Shown: one piece after another, positions 21,063-28,337 of the stretch
How positions within the stretch are numbered: position 1 is the first letter of the stretch
Layout: each line of letters begins with the position of its first letter
Assembly (NCBI GenBank): GCA_937922005.1
Contig: CAKZWV010000036.1
Coordinates: forward strand, 1-29,975
Source: an uncultured Clostridia bacterium
Lineage (GTDB): Bacteria; Bacillota; Clostridia; Saccharofermentanales; DTU023
Direction: 5' to 3'
DNA: 29,975 nucleotides
The notes under the pieces: model-generated
The model's input: the letters and a program-made list of their open reading frames with translations, nothing else
Databases searched by the model: none
Told to the model about the DNA's origin: nothing
Made by a program: the position numbers and the translations under genes

Positions 21063-22547
21063 TTAAGTATACCATGAAGTGGAGGAATATTGAAGAAAGA
21101 GAGCCATCTGGGTCCCAGCTGGGCTACTCTGAAGGACCCGAGCCTCCCCCCCATGTTGGTGAGCAATCTCCTGGACAAGGGCCAAACCAAGGCCCACCCC
21201 CCCTGTCGTCGCACTGCGTGCCTTATCCTCCTTAAAAAAAGGATCAAAAACCTTATCCCAATCCTCGGACGGAATCCCCAGGCCAGTATCAGAAACCAAG
21301 ACCTGGACGAAAGCTGGGCGGGAGTATTTGTTGGTGGGAGAGGAAAGGGAAGAGGAAGCAAGAGGCCTGGCGTCAGAGAGAGACACATGAACTTCGCCGC
21401 CGGGACGATTGTATTTGATGGCATTTTCCACCATGTTATAAATGGCCCGATAGATTAGGGTGTCGTTGCCGGTAATATGGGCCTGACCGGGATCTTGGAC
21501 AAGGCAGACTCCCTTTTTCTCAGCCACCGCATCCAGATCGCAAAGAACCTCCTCCACCAGGTCTTCAAGGACGATGCTGTCCTTATGTTCAGCTGTTTGG
21601 AGGTTGGTCATCTCAAGTAGGAGGTCAATGACATGGGCCAAACGGTCCGTTTGCCCTTGGACCATGCCCAATATTTCATGGTAATCCTGGGGACTTTTCT
21701 CCTTTTGCCGGTTAAAAAGCTCCAATTTCGTCCTCATCACAGTCAGAGGGGTGCGGAGCTCGTGGGCAGCATTGGCTGAAAACTGCCGTTGGGCCAGGAA
21801 GGTATTATGGAGGCGGAGGAGCATTTGGTCAAAGGCCCGGGTGAGGCGGACCAGATCAGAGGAATTGGGCTCCACAGTAATCTCTTCTTTCAAATTTTTT
21901 GCTTGGATTTCCTCGATTTGGCCAATCATCTTTTGCAGGGGCTGGAGGGCATAGCCCACAATAAAATACATGAAGGTGCTTGTTAGGAGGGTCACCAAAC
22001 TGGTAATGATGAGGGATTTCGTCCAAAATTTCACCTTGGTAGTATGAACCATATCCGATAGGGCCAGCTGGGGATGAACGGCCATGGATTCCTGGGGCGC
22101 TGTTGGCTCCTGAGGCGGGGCCTGCAAAGCATCTTCCTCCCTATCAGAAAGGCCAGCTGCCCTGCCAAGGTCCTCCCCTTCGCCCAAGTCCGTCATAGGT
22201 CCAGAAATCGGCACAGCCAGATCAGCATCCGGTAAAATGGCAATGGCTGAACCCTCAATTTCTCCCATGTATAGGATAGCCGACTTACTCACCACGTAAC
22301 TGATTGTCAGGCAGGACCCAATCACCATAAGGGCCGTCAAGACAGTCAGTTGCCACTGAAGAGAAAGCTTTTCCCGTAAAGAAGCCCGATGACCATCAGT
22401 CGGATCAGACCTCTGCCCCCGCCTCTGATCAGTATGTTGATCAGTATTGCAACGAGTATTCCGATCACGCCTCCGATCACTATTCCGATCAGAATGCCAA
22501 TCATCTTTCCGGTCCATCTTCTGATCCCCCTTCACGTCCGCCTTCAT
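21063..22547 (-). CDS. Sensor histidine kinase
   Basis: 494 residues. The N-terminus is an unusual 60-residue Asp/Arg-rich cytoplasmic stretch coded by 12-bp repeats. Membrane segments at about 68-90 and 173-195 enclose an extracytoplasmic region of about 80 residues rich in Asp, Glu and Pro. After a HAMP-like linker, HisKA has the phosphorylated His in SANAAHELRTPLTV (about 260), then the ATP-binding domain with the N box MVENAIKYNRPGG, DTGLGIPSEDWDKVFDPFFK and GGVGLGLALV. ATG 22547 overlaps the response regulator stop as ATGA, with GGAGG upstream. The signal is unknown; the neighbours suggest lipoate status or extracytoplasmic redox state. Confidence 0.93.
   Translation of the reverse strand: MKADVKGDQKMDRKDDWHSDRNSDRRRDRNTRCNTDQHTDQRRGQRSDPTDGHRASLREKLSLQWQLTVLTALMVIGSCLTISYVVSKSAILYMGEIEGSAIAILPDADLAVPISGPMTDLGEGEDLGRAAGLSDREEDALQAPPQEPTAPQESMAVHPQLALSDMVHTTKVKFWTKSLIITSLVTLLTSTFMYFIVGYALQPLQKMIGQIEEIQAKNLKEEITVEPNSSDLVRLTRAFDQMLLRLHNTFLAQRQFSANAAHELRTPLTVMRTKLELFNRQKEKSPQDYHEILGMVQGQTDRLAHVIDLLLEMTNLQTAEHKDSIVLEDLVEEVLCDLDAVAEKKGVCLVQDPGQAHITGNDTLIYRAIYNMVENAIKYNRPGGEVHVSLSDARPLASSSLSSPTNKYSRPAFVQVLVSDTGLGIPSEDWDKVFDPFFKEDKARSATTGGVGLGLALVQEIAHQHGGEARVLQSSPAGTQMALFLQYSSTSWYT
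22458..22517 (-). repeat. 12-bp tandem repeat coding the kinase N-terminus
   Basis: Five units, three of them close to ATTCCGATCACG, running from 22458 to 22517 and drifting towards the gene start. In frame they give four-residue blocks of the Ser-Asp-Arg-Asn type. Confidence 0.7.
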
Positions 22548-23218
22548 TGCGCCTCCTCCAAGAGGTAGCCCTGGCCAATCCGATTGACAATGGGATCGTA
22601 TCCCAGGACCGCCCGCAATTTCTTGCGCAAGGCCGAAATATGAACCCGAATGGAATTGCTAAAAGTGTCCACACTTCCGTCCCACACATGCTCCATCAAC
22701 TCTTCCTGGCTAATCGGTCTTCCCTGATGCAGTAGCAAATACTCCAGCACCCCCAGTTCTTTTCTCGTCAGGCCCAGGTCAACCCCCTTGGCCATAGCTG
22801 TCCTCGCCTTCGTATCCAAGGAAATCTCATGGAATTCCAAGATGACCTTCTTCTGGACGACCCGCCGCCTCGTCAAACTCCGCACCCTGGCCTCCAATTC
22901 TTCAAAGGCAAAGGGTTTGCAGAGGTAATCATTGGCCCCTTCGTCCAGGCCCTGGACCTTGTCCTCCAGCTGGACCCTAGCGGACAGGATGAGGACCGGA
23001 GTCTCCTCATCTTCTTCCCGGAGGAGGCGGAGGATTTCCATTCCATCCATACCTGGCAAGTTGAGGTCCAAAAGGATGAGATCATATTTTTCCATCCAAA
23101 TTAAGTCCCAGGCCGCATCTCCGTCCATGGCGACATCAACCTCATAGCCATCTTCCCGCAAGCCACGAGCAATGCTCTCGCACAAGGTCTCTTCATCTTC
23201 TACCACAAGTAAGCGCAT
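22544..23218 (-). CDS. OmpR-family response regulator
   Basis: 224 residues. Receiver domain 1-118 with the acidic pair in VVEDEE, phosphoacceptor Asp51 in LILLDLNLPG, Ser in LILSARV and Lys in LCKPFAFEEL. Winged-helix domain from about 130 with LTRKELGVLEYLLLHQGRPISQEEL and SIRVHISALRKKLR. A recurrent 10-mer copy lies in the codons for LEYLL. It is first in the minus-strand series leading to the kinase and lipoylation genes, and divergent from the redox module, with which it shares a 180-base promoter region. Confidence 0.95.
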   Translation of the reverse strand: MRLLVVEDEETLCESIARGLREDGYEVDVAMDGDAAWDLIWMEKYDLILLDLNLPGMDGMEILRLLREEDEETPVLILSARVQLEDKVQGLDEGANDYLCKPFAFEELEARVRSLTRRRVVQKKVILEFHEISLDTKARTAMAKGVDLGLTRKELGVLEYLLLHQGRPISQEELMEHVWDGSVDTFSNSIRVHISALRKKLRAVLGYDPIVNRIGQGYLLEEAQ

Positions 23219-23248
23219 ACGCTCCCACCCCCTCTATTTGATGCCCCT

Positions 23249-23277
23249 AGGATACAAAGGGCAAACATTTTTTTCAA
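23249..23277 (-). promoter_or_regulatory. Promoter of the response regulator operon
   Basis: Minus strand: -35 TTGAAA (complement of 23272-23277), 17 bases, -10 TATCCT (complement of 23249-23254), 31 bases upstream of the start codon. Confidence 0.6.
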
Positions 23278-23298
23278 AAATCGAAACTGTCCTCCTTG

Positions 23299-23341
23299 TT
23301 TAAGATTTCTTAACATGGATTTTATTTGGCTCTGCTATCCT
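23299..23341 (+). promoter_or_regulatory. Activator-type promoter of the redox module with response-regulator-like repeat
   Basis: Direct repeat TTAAG/TTAAC with a 10-base period inside TTTAAGATTTCTTAACAT (23299-23316), upstream of -10 TATCCT (23336-23341). The hexamer 17 bases upstream of that -10 is a poor -35, as expected where an OmpR-type activator binds. The adjacent response regulator is the natural candidate. Confidence 0.45.
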
Positions 23342-23401
23342 AAGACTGTCCCCGGAAGAGACCGGGAACACCCAAGTTCATTAGGAAGGTAAGAAAGAGA
23401 A

Positions 23402-23596
23402 ATGGAGAATGTACAAAGAGGGGGAGCTCAAAGCCTGAGCTCCCGCCCATTGAAGGCAAATACCAAGCGAATGGTTCAAGGGGGTCTTCTCCTACTGGCT
23501 ATAGGCTTTACCGTCTATGGGGCCTACCGAGGAGAAGCGGCCACGGTCTTAGGTAAGGCCATTCGCCTCTGCCTGGAGTGTGTCGGCATTGGCTAA
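23402..23596 (+). CDS. CD1871A-family CXXC membrane peptide
   Basis: 64 residues. Basic, polar N-terminus (about 1-25), a single membrane segment (GGLLLLAIGFTVYGAY, about 27-42), then RGEAATVLGKAIRLCLECVGIG with the CxxC pair Cys57/Cys60 near the end. The pattern of one helix, ArgGlyGlu, and terminal CLEC-GIG matches, from memory, CD1871A CXXC-motif proteins, usually near 45 residues and next to polyferredoxin genes. The extra length is in the N-terminus. Its stop overlaps the GTG start of the next gene. Function is not established; a thiol relay at the membrane is inferred. Confidence 0.82.
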   Translation: MENVQRGGAQSLSSRPLKANTKRMVQGGLLLLAIGFTVYGAYRGEAATVLGKAIRLCLECVGIG

Positions 23597-24623
23597 GGAT
23601 TGGAATCCCGAGGCCGTCGCCCAAGCCAGGGAAAAACTTAAACAAAGCTCAAAAAGAGCCCAAGGGCGCAAAAAAACCGAACCAGCCTGGACCACTCGTA
23701 ATACCGTCCAGATGATCGCCACCTTCCTCACTAACCCCCACCTCCCAAATTTTGTGAAAGGAACCCTCTATCAGGGAAAAATCAAGCAGGTCTGTGTGCC
23801 AGGACTCAATTGTTATTCCTGTCCCGCAGCCACCGGCGCTTGCCCCATCGGGGCCTTCCAAGCCGTCGTAGGATCCTCCAAGTTCAATTTTTCCTACTAC
23901 ATTACAGGCCTTTTGATTTTTATCGGCCTCATGGTCGGAAGGTTAATCTGCGGTTTCGCCTGCCCCTTTGGCTGGTTCCAGGACCTTTTACACAAAATTC
24001 CCAGCAAGAAAATAAGTACGCAAAAGGTGAAACCCCTACGCTACCTGAAATACTTGATTCTCCTCGTTGCCGTGGTAGCTTTGCCCATCCTTGTCACCGA
24101 CAAGGTGGGCATGGGGGCCCCATACTTTTGCAAATACATCTGTCCCCAGGGCATTTTAGAAGGAGGCATCCCCCTGTCACTCGTCAATCAAAGCATTCGA
24201 GCGACCCTGGGCACCCTCTTTACCTGGAAATTTGCGATCCTAGCTGTTATCTTTGTCGGGAGTATTTTCATCTATCGACCCTTTTGCAAGTGGATCTGCC
24301 CCCTAGGTGCCTTCTATGCCCTTCTCAACAAATGGTCCTTCTTCCAATACGAAGTGGACCCCGACGCCTGTATTGGCTGCGGCAAATGCAAGCGCATCTG
24401 CCACATGGATGTCGACATCACCAAAAATGCCGCCCATACCGAATGTATCCGTTGTGGAGAATGTGCTAAAGTCTGTCCCACCGGAGCCATTCATCGGCGC
24501 TTTGGCCTAGCCAAGGCCGACCCCAAAGTAAAGACGCATCCACTTGCCAAGGCTGACTCCCAAGTAAATACACATTCCCTTACTAAAGCCGACCTCCAGC
24601 CCAGGGTTCGCCCCCAAAAATAA
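23580..24623 (+). CDS. Membrane polyferredoxin (NapH/CcoG-like 4Fe-4S protein)
   Basis: 347 residues from GTG 23580, inside the end of the preceding gene. An N-terminal Cys-rich segment (CVPGLNCYSCPAATGACP, Cys72-Cys88) is followed by three membrane spans (about 106-123, 154-172, 217-232), each next to a Cys-Pro motif: CGFACPFGW (124-132), CKYICPQG (184-191), CKWICPLGAF (236-245). Two C-terminal 4Fe-4S motifs follow: CIGCGKCKRIC (264-274) and CIRCGECAKVCP (289-300). Such proteins pass electrons through or along the membrane. The tail 310-345 is three 12-residue repeats rich in Lys and Ala. The context implies delivery of electrons to the CXXC peptide and thioredoxin-like lipoprotein. Confidence 0.88.
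   Translation: MSALAKDWNPEAVAQAREKLKQSSKRAQGRKKTEPAWTTRNTVQMIATFLTNPHLPNFVKGTLYQGKIKQVCVPGLNCYSCPAATGACPIGAFQAVVGSSKFNFSYYITGLLIFIGLMVGRLICGFACPFGWFQDLLHKIPSKKISTQKVKPLRYLKYLILLVAVVALPILVTDKVGMGAPYFCKYICPQGILEGGIPLSLVNQSIRATLGTLFTWKFAILAVIFVGSIFIYRPFCKWICPLGAFYALLNKWSFFQYEVDPDACIGCGKCKRICHMDVDITKNAAHTECIRCGECAKVCPTGAIHRRFGLAKADPKVKTHPLAKADSQVNTHSLTKADLQPRVRPQK
24507..24614 (+). repeat. 36-bp tandem repeat at the polyferredoxin 3' end
   Basis: Three in-frame units (24507-24542, 24543-24578, 24579-24614), each opening with codons for Leu-(Ala/Thr)-Lys-Ala-Asp; the third is diverged. Confidence 0.75.
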
Positions 24624-24705
24624 AGAGCCTTTTTTCAAACGCAAAATACCTAATTCGCACAAAATAATGAAAAGACCTATGATTAAGAAAAGGAGATAAT
24701 CAATC

Positions 24706-25803
24706 ATGCAGCAAAAGAATACCATCGCCTCTCGTTTCGTTCGACTGGCTGGCCTACGTAAATCCCTCGTTCTGATTCTCACCGGAGCCCTGGCCCTTTC
24801 TATGGCCGCCTGTGGCAACAATCAGACTAAACTCCAAGGAGGACAAACCCCCTCCAAGGATACCCAAAAGGCCACCACCACCGCCGCTCAAGAGCAGGCA
24901 GGCAAAAGCCAAGCAGGGGAATCTGTAGTGCCTGAAAGCATTCCCGCTGACCAGGCCGGTATGCCAATGACTCCGAAGGATAAGGATAAAAAGCCCGGTG
25001 ATGCGAAGGCAGCCGATGACGCCACAACCCCCATTGAGCGTTTCCCCTCCTTCCATGGCAAGGATTTTGCTGGGGCAGATGTCGACGAAAGCATCTTTGA
25101 AAAAAATGACCTGACCCTCCTCAACTTCTGGTTTAACGGTTGCTCTGCTTGCGTCCATGAGATGCCAGCCCTCGAAAAATTCAACGCCAAACTAAAAGAA
25201 AAGGGCGCTGAAATCATCGGGGTCAATGTGGAAGTTAAGGATAACGAAGCAGCACTCAAGGAAGCCAAGGAAATCCTTGCCAAACAAGAAGTTACGTACA
25301 GGAATATTTTTATCAACGAAGGCAATGAAGCCTTGGCCTATCAGAGTCAGATTTTCGGTTTCCCCACCACCATTTTAGTTGACAAAAAGGGCCAGATCAT
25401 TGGTACCCCCATTGTCGGTAACTTGGAAGATGAGAAAGCTCAAAATCAGATTTTAGCCCAGCTGGACGACCTCAAGGCGGGCAAGGATATTGCCGCTTCT
25501 ATGGCTTCCGAGCCCCCCACCAAGGATCCTGTCATCGACCTTCTTGGCGAGGAAAATAAACTCTTCACTGACCACCACGAGGCTTGGAATAAGGTTTTCG
25601 ATAAGATTGCTAAAGACCAGGCTGTGCAGCCAGAAGGAACGGCCTATGCCGAATTCTTGAAGACCCAGATGGAGGCCGTCAAGGACAGCTTAACCCCCGA
25701 AGATATCAAAACCTTAGAAGAAGATCTTAAGAAGATCATGGAGATCGAAAAGCAGATTGAGGCCATCCAGCAAGGTCAGCCTCAAGAAAGTGCCAAGCCA
25801 TAA
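24706..25803 (+). CDS. Thioredoxin-like (TlpA/ResA-type) lipoprotein with C-terminal extension
   Basis: 365 residues behind AAGGAG. Signal peptide with lipobox LSMAAC (Cys36), then a long flexible Gly/Ala/Lys/Gln-rich linker to about 108. The redoxin domain (about 112-255) has NFWFNGCSACVHEMPAL with active Cys146 and Cys149, an ENIFINEGN-like strand region and the cis-Pro in GFPTTILVDKKG. It should act as an extracytoplasmic disulfide reductase. Residues about 265-365 are a helical charged extension (EDLKKIMEIEKQIEAIQQG) I do not recognise. It follows the polyferredoxin by 82 bases and is followed by DUF1847 after 20. Confidence 0.9.
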   Translation: MQQKNTIASRFVRLAGLRKSLVLILTGALALSMAACGNNQTKLQGGQTPSKDTQKATTTAAQEQAGKSQAGESVVPESIPADQAGMPMTPKDKDKKPGDAKAADDATTPIERFPSFHGKDFAGADVDESIFEKNDLTLLNFWFNGCSACVHEMPALEKFNAKLKEKGAEIIGVNVEVKDNEAALKEAKEILAKQEVTYRNIFINEGNEALAYQSQIFGFPTTILVDKKGQIIGTPIVGNLEDEKAQNQILAQLDDLKAGKDIAASMASEPPTKDPVIDLLGEENKLFTDHHEAWNKVFDKIAKDQAVQPEGTAYAEFLKTQMEAVKDSLTPEDIKTLEEDLKKIMEIEKQIEAIQQGQPQESAKP

Positions 25804-25823
25804 AACCTTACGATTGGAGACTC

Positions 25824-26633
25824 ATGTCTTATCCTGCAAATAATCCCTCAATCCCCCCACTTCCTGGTCAGCCTAGTGACAAGTCCGCCACAAGGTGCAC
25901 TGTACCAGGATCCAAAGAGGCCCCAAACGGGGCCTCTTTGCCTTCCCAGCCTCCGCAGCCTGCCCAGCTTCCGAAGCCTTCCCAGCCTCCGCAGTTTTCT
26001 CCAAACTGTGCTCTCTGTGGGGTCTGTGCCTGTCGTCAACTCCCGGACCGGGAAGAGGCCCTAGCCGCAGCGCCCCCCTTTTGCCCCATGGACTTAGGCC
26101 CGGTTTACCAGGAAGCCCTGGCCATTGTCGAAAGTCCCGAATACCACGACTTTTATCGGGCCTCCGCTCAGATCGAACAGGAAGGCTATGCTCAGTGGCC
26201 CCGGGTACGAGAGATTCTCGAGCTCATCCAAAAGATGTCTTACACCAAGATTGGCCTAGCCTTTTGTGGAGGATTTCGGGAGGAAGCCCGGCTCCTCGTG
26301 AAGCTCTTTCAAAAACACCAAGTCAAGCTCATTTCTGTCATGTGCAAGACAGGGGCCTGCGACAAAACCGAAGTAGGCATTTTAGAAGAGGAAAAACTCA
26401 AACCCGGCCATTTTGAACCCATGTGCAATCCTGTCGCCCAAGCCCTCCTCCTCAACCAGGCCGGAACCGAACTCAATATCGTCATGGGCCTTTGTGTCGG
26501 CCACGACTCCCTCTTCTACAGATTTTCCCAAGCCCCTTGCACCACCTTGGCCGTCAAAGACCGGGTCACCGGCCACAACCCCCTCGCCCCCCTCTACTAC
26601 CAGGATGGCTACTTTGCAGACCGGCTGAAATAG
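25824..26633 (+). CDS. DUF1847 Cys-rich protein with proline-rich N-terminal extension
   Basis: 269 residues. The last 210 match DUF1847: CALCGVCAC (Cys62, 65, 68, 70), FCPM, CNPVAQALLLNQAGTELNIV and the signature GLCVGHDSLFYRFSQAP, then VKDRVTGHNP. The Cys clusters suggest a metal or Fe-S site; the role is unknown. Family members, as I recall them, start close to the first Cys motif, whereas here about 60 residues of Pro/Gln/Ser-rich sequence precede it, partly coded by repeats of CCTCCGCAG type. GGAG lies five bases before ATG 25824. A perfect hairpin lies in this extension. It is last in the redox module; no signal peptide, so it is cytoplasmic. Confidence 0.88.
   Translation: MSYPANNPSIPPLPGQPSDKSATRCTVPGSKEAPNGASLPSQPPQPAQLPKPSQPPQFSPNCALCGVCACRQLPDREEALAAAPPFCPMDLGPVYQEALAIVESPEYHDFYRASAQIEQEGYAQWPRVREILELIQKMSYTKIGLAFCGGFREEARLLVKLFQKHQVKLISVMCKTGACDKTEVGILEEEKLKPGHFEPMCNPVAQALLLNQAGTELNIVMGLCVGHDSLFYRFSQAPCTTLAVKDRVTGHNPLAPLYYQDGYFADRLK
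25914..25939 (+). promoter_or_regulatory. Perfect 11-bp hairpin inside the DUF1847 coding region
   Basis: AAAGAGGCCCC (25914-25924) and its exact complement (25929-25939) around loop AAAC. The stem is terminator-like, but only three T belong to the arm end and no T-run follows. It lies 90 bases into the gene, in the non-conserved extension. Confidence 0.55.
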
Positions 26634-26678
26634 GCCCCTTGATGCCTCTAACTTCCATAGAGGAGTCCCTCCCCTCCC

Positions 26679-28337
26679 CTACGAATGAATACTCCTTTGC
26701 ATATGGATCACTTCATCACAAATCCTCAGGGTGCTCTTCCTATGAGAAGAAATCAAGATGGTCTTGTCGTCTTTTTCCTCATAGAGAGACTTGAGGATGA
26801 TCCCTTCGTTGTAAGCATCGATATTGGCCGTGGGTTCATCCATAATGTACAGTTTTGCATTACGTAAAAACATCCTAGCCAAGGCCAGCCTTTGAATCTG
26901 TCCAGTGGATAGCAGGGCTTTGTCCTTGACAATTTCCGTATCCAAGCCTTGGTCCAAAGACATAATAAAGTCATAGATATTGGCTTTCTTTGTTGCTGCA
27001 ACCAGATCTTCCTCCCTTGCCTCTTCATTGGCTACCAAGAGGTTATCTCGGATGCTCCCTTTGAAGAGATGGCTTTCCTGGGCCACATAAGAGATATTAT
27101 CCCTTAGGTTAACGCTGTTGATATCTTGTAAGGGAATACTATTTAAAGATATTCTCCCCTCATGAGGATCGAAGAACCTCATGACCAATTTCAAGACCGT
27201 GGATTTCCCACAGCCACTCTTTCCTTCCAAACCAACGACATGATTTAACTGACTAGCTAAGTTGAAGTCTTTGATGAGCTCCGTGTCATCATAGGAAAAG
27301 CCTACATCGCTTAGACGGATTTCCTCATAGCTTATGTCATTTTTGTTGGCCACTTCATCCACCGCTGGCTCTTCTTTTAAAAGGGCCATCACCCGCTTAC
27401 CGCAGGCAAAGGTAAGTACAAGGTTGTTGCCCAAAGAGGCTAGGGCTGAGGTCGGTCCAAAAGAAGAAATAAAAATGGCTACGGGAAATATGAGACCTAA
27501 AAAACCCACATCTCCCCGCATATATAAATGCCCTCCTAAGAGGATAAAGGCTAAATTAGCTAAGAGGATCACCGTAGAAGATATGGAGAAGTTGTTCCCC
27601 ATATTTTGGGCAAGGCTTTTAGCAGATTCGTTTAAGTCCTTGGTCAACTCATCAACTTCCTTCATTCTTTCCCCTTGCCTAGAGAAATTGATAAGCTCCT
27701 TGATCCCCTTGAAACTTTCTAAAATAGACAGGTTCAGCTTGGATAATTTGTTTCTTTGATCGTCCCCCAGTTGCTCGCCGATCTTTTGGGTCAGGATGGG
27801 AACAACGATGCCTAGGACGATGTGGGATAACAAGAGGCAAAGGGCATAGGCCCAATGAATTTGATATAGGATAACAAAAAAGATCAGGGTATGAAAAAAG
27901 GCAATGAGGACGGGTGAGATGGTATGAGCATAGAAGACTTCAAGCAGCTCAATATCAGCTGTGATGATCGAAATCAGTTGCCCCTTGTTCTTCGTATCCA
28001 TCTTGGCCGGACAAAGCTTTCTCAATGCTTTAAAAACTAAATCTCTTATAATCGCCAAAGTCCTGAAAGCAACATAATGGTTAAAAAGCTGTTCCGTATA
28101 CTTAAAGATCGACCGTAAAATAGCAAGGCTGATCAAGATAAGCAAGCTTGCCAAAAGGTTGACCCCTTCCCCCATATAAATCTTCCCAAAGAAAAATGCG
28201 CCTAGGCCAGGTATCAAAGTTGCAAAAACATGGCCCGTTAACCCAAAAAATACTGCAAAAAACATCGGTAAACTTAAAGGTTTCACCAAATGCAAAAGAT
28301 CTAGCAACAACTCTTTTCTTTCTTTTAGATTTCTCAT
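26679..28337 (-). CDS. CydC-like ABC exporter half-transporter
   Basis: 552 residues from ATG 28337, which overlaps the upstream gene's stop in an ATGA arrangement; a longer start at 28349 is less likely. Six membrane helices (about residues 15-305) include RSIFKYTEQLFNHYVAFRTLAIIRD and the segment DIELLEVFYAHTISPV, typical of the CydC half of CydDC-type exporters (cysteine/glutathione export, heme and cytochrome assembly). The ATPase domain has Walker A EGKSGCGKS, Walker B LYIMDEP and an altered signature LSTGQIQRLALARM instead of LSGGQ. It works with the gene upstream as a heterodimer. The substrate is not provable from sequence. The gene is richer in A/T than the centre of the window. Confidence 0.85.
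   Translation of the reverse strand: MRNLKERKELLLDLLHLVKPLSLPMFFAVFFGLTGHVFATLIPGLGAFFFGKIYMGEGVNLLASLLILISLAILRSIFKYTEQLFNHYVAFRTLAIIRDLVFKALRKLCPAKMDTKNKGQLISIITADIELLEVFYAHTISPVLIAFFHTLIFFVILYQIHWAYALCLLLSHIVLGIVVPILTQKIGEQLGDDQRNKLSKLNLSILESFKGIKELINFSRQGERMKEVDELTKDLNESAKSLAQNMGNNFSISSTVILLANLAFILLGGHLYMRGDVGFLGLIFPVAIFISSFGPTSALASLGNNLVLTFACGKRVMALLKEEPAVDEVANKNDISYEEIRLSDVGFSYDDTELIKDFNLASQLNHVVGLEGKSGCGKSTVLKLVMRFFDPHEGRISLNSIPLQDINSVNLRDNISYVAQESHLFKGSIRDNLLVANEEAREEDLVAATKKANIYDFIMSLDQGLDTEIVKDKALLSTGQIQRLALARMFLRNAKLYIMDEPTANIDAYNEGIILKSLYEEKDDKTILISSHRKSTLRICDEVIHMQRSIHS

Noticed and set aside
23810..24469. 219-codon plus-strand ORF in another frame
   Set aside because: It overlaps the polyferredoxin frame, whose regular Cys motifs leave no doubt which frame is used.
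25914..25939. Intrinsic terminator inside DUF1847
   Set aside because: The stem is strong but no T-run follows, and the conserved part of the gene continues in frame.
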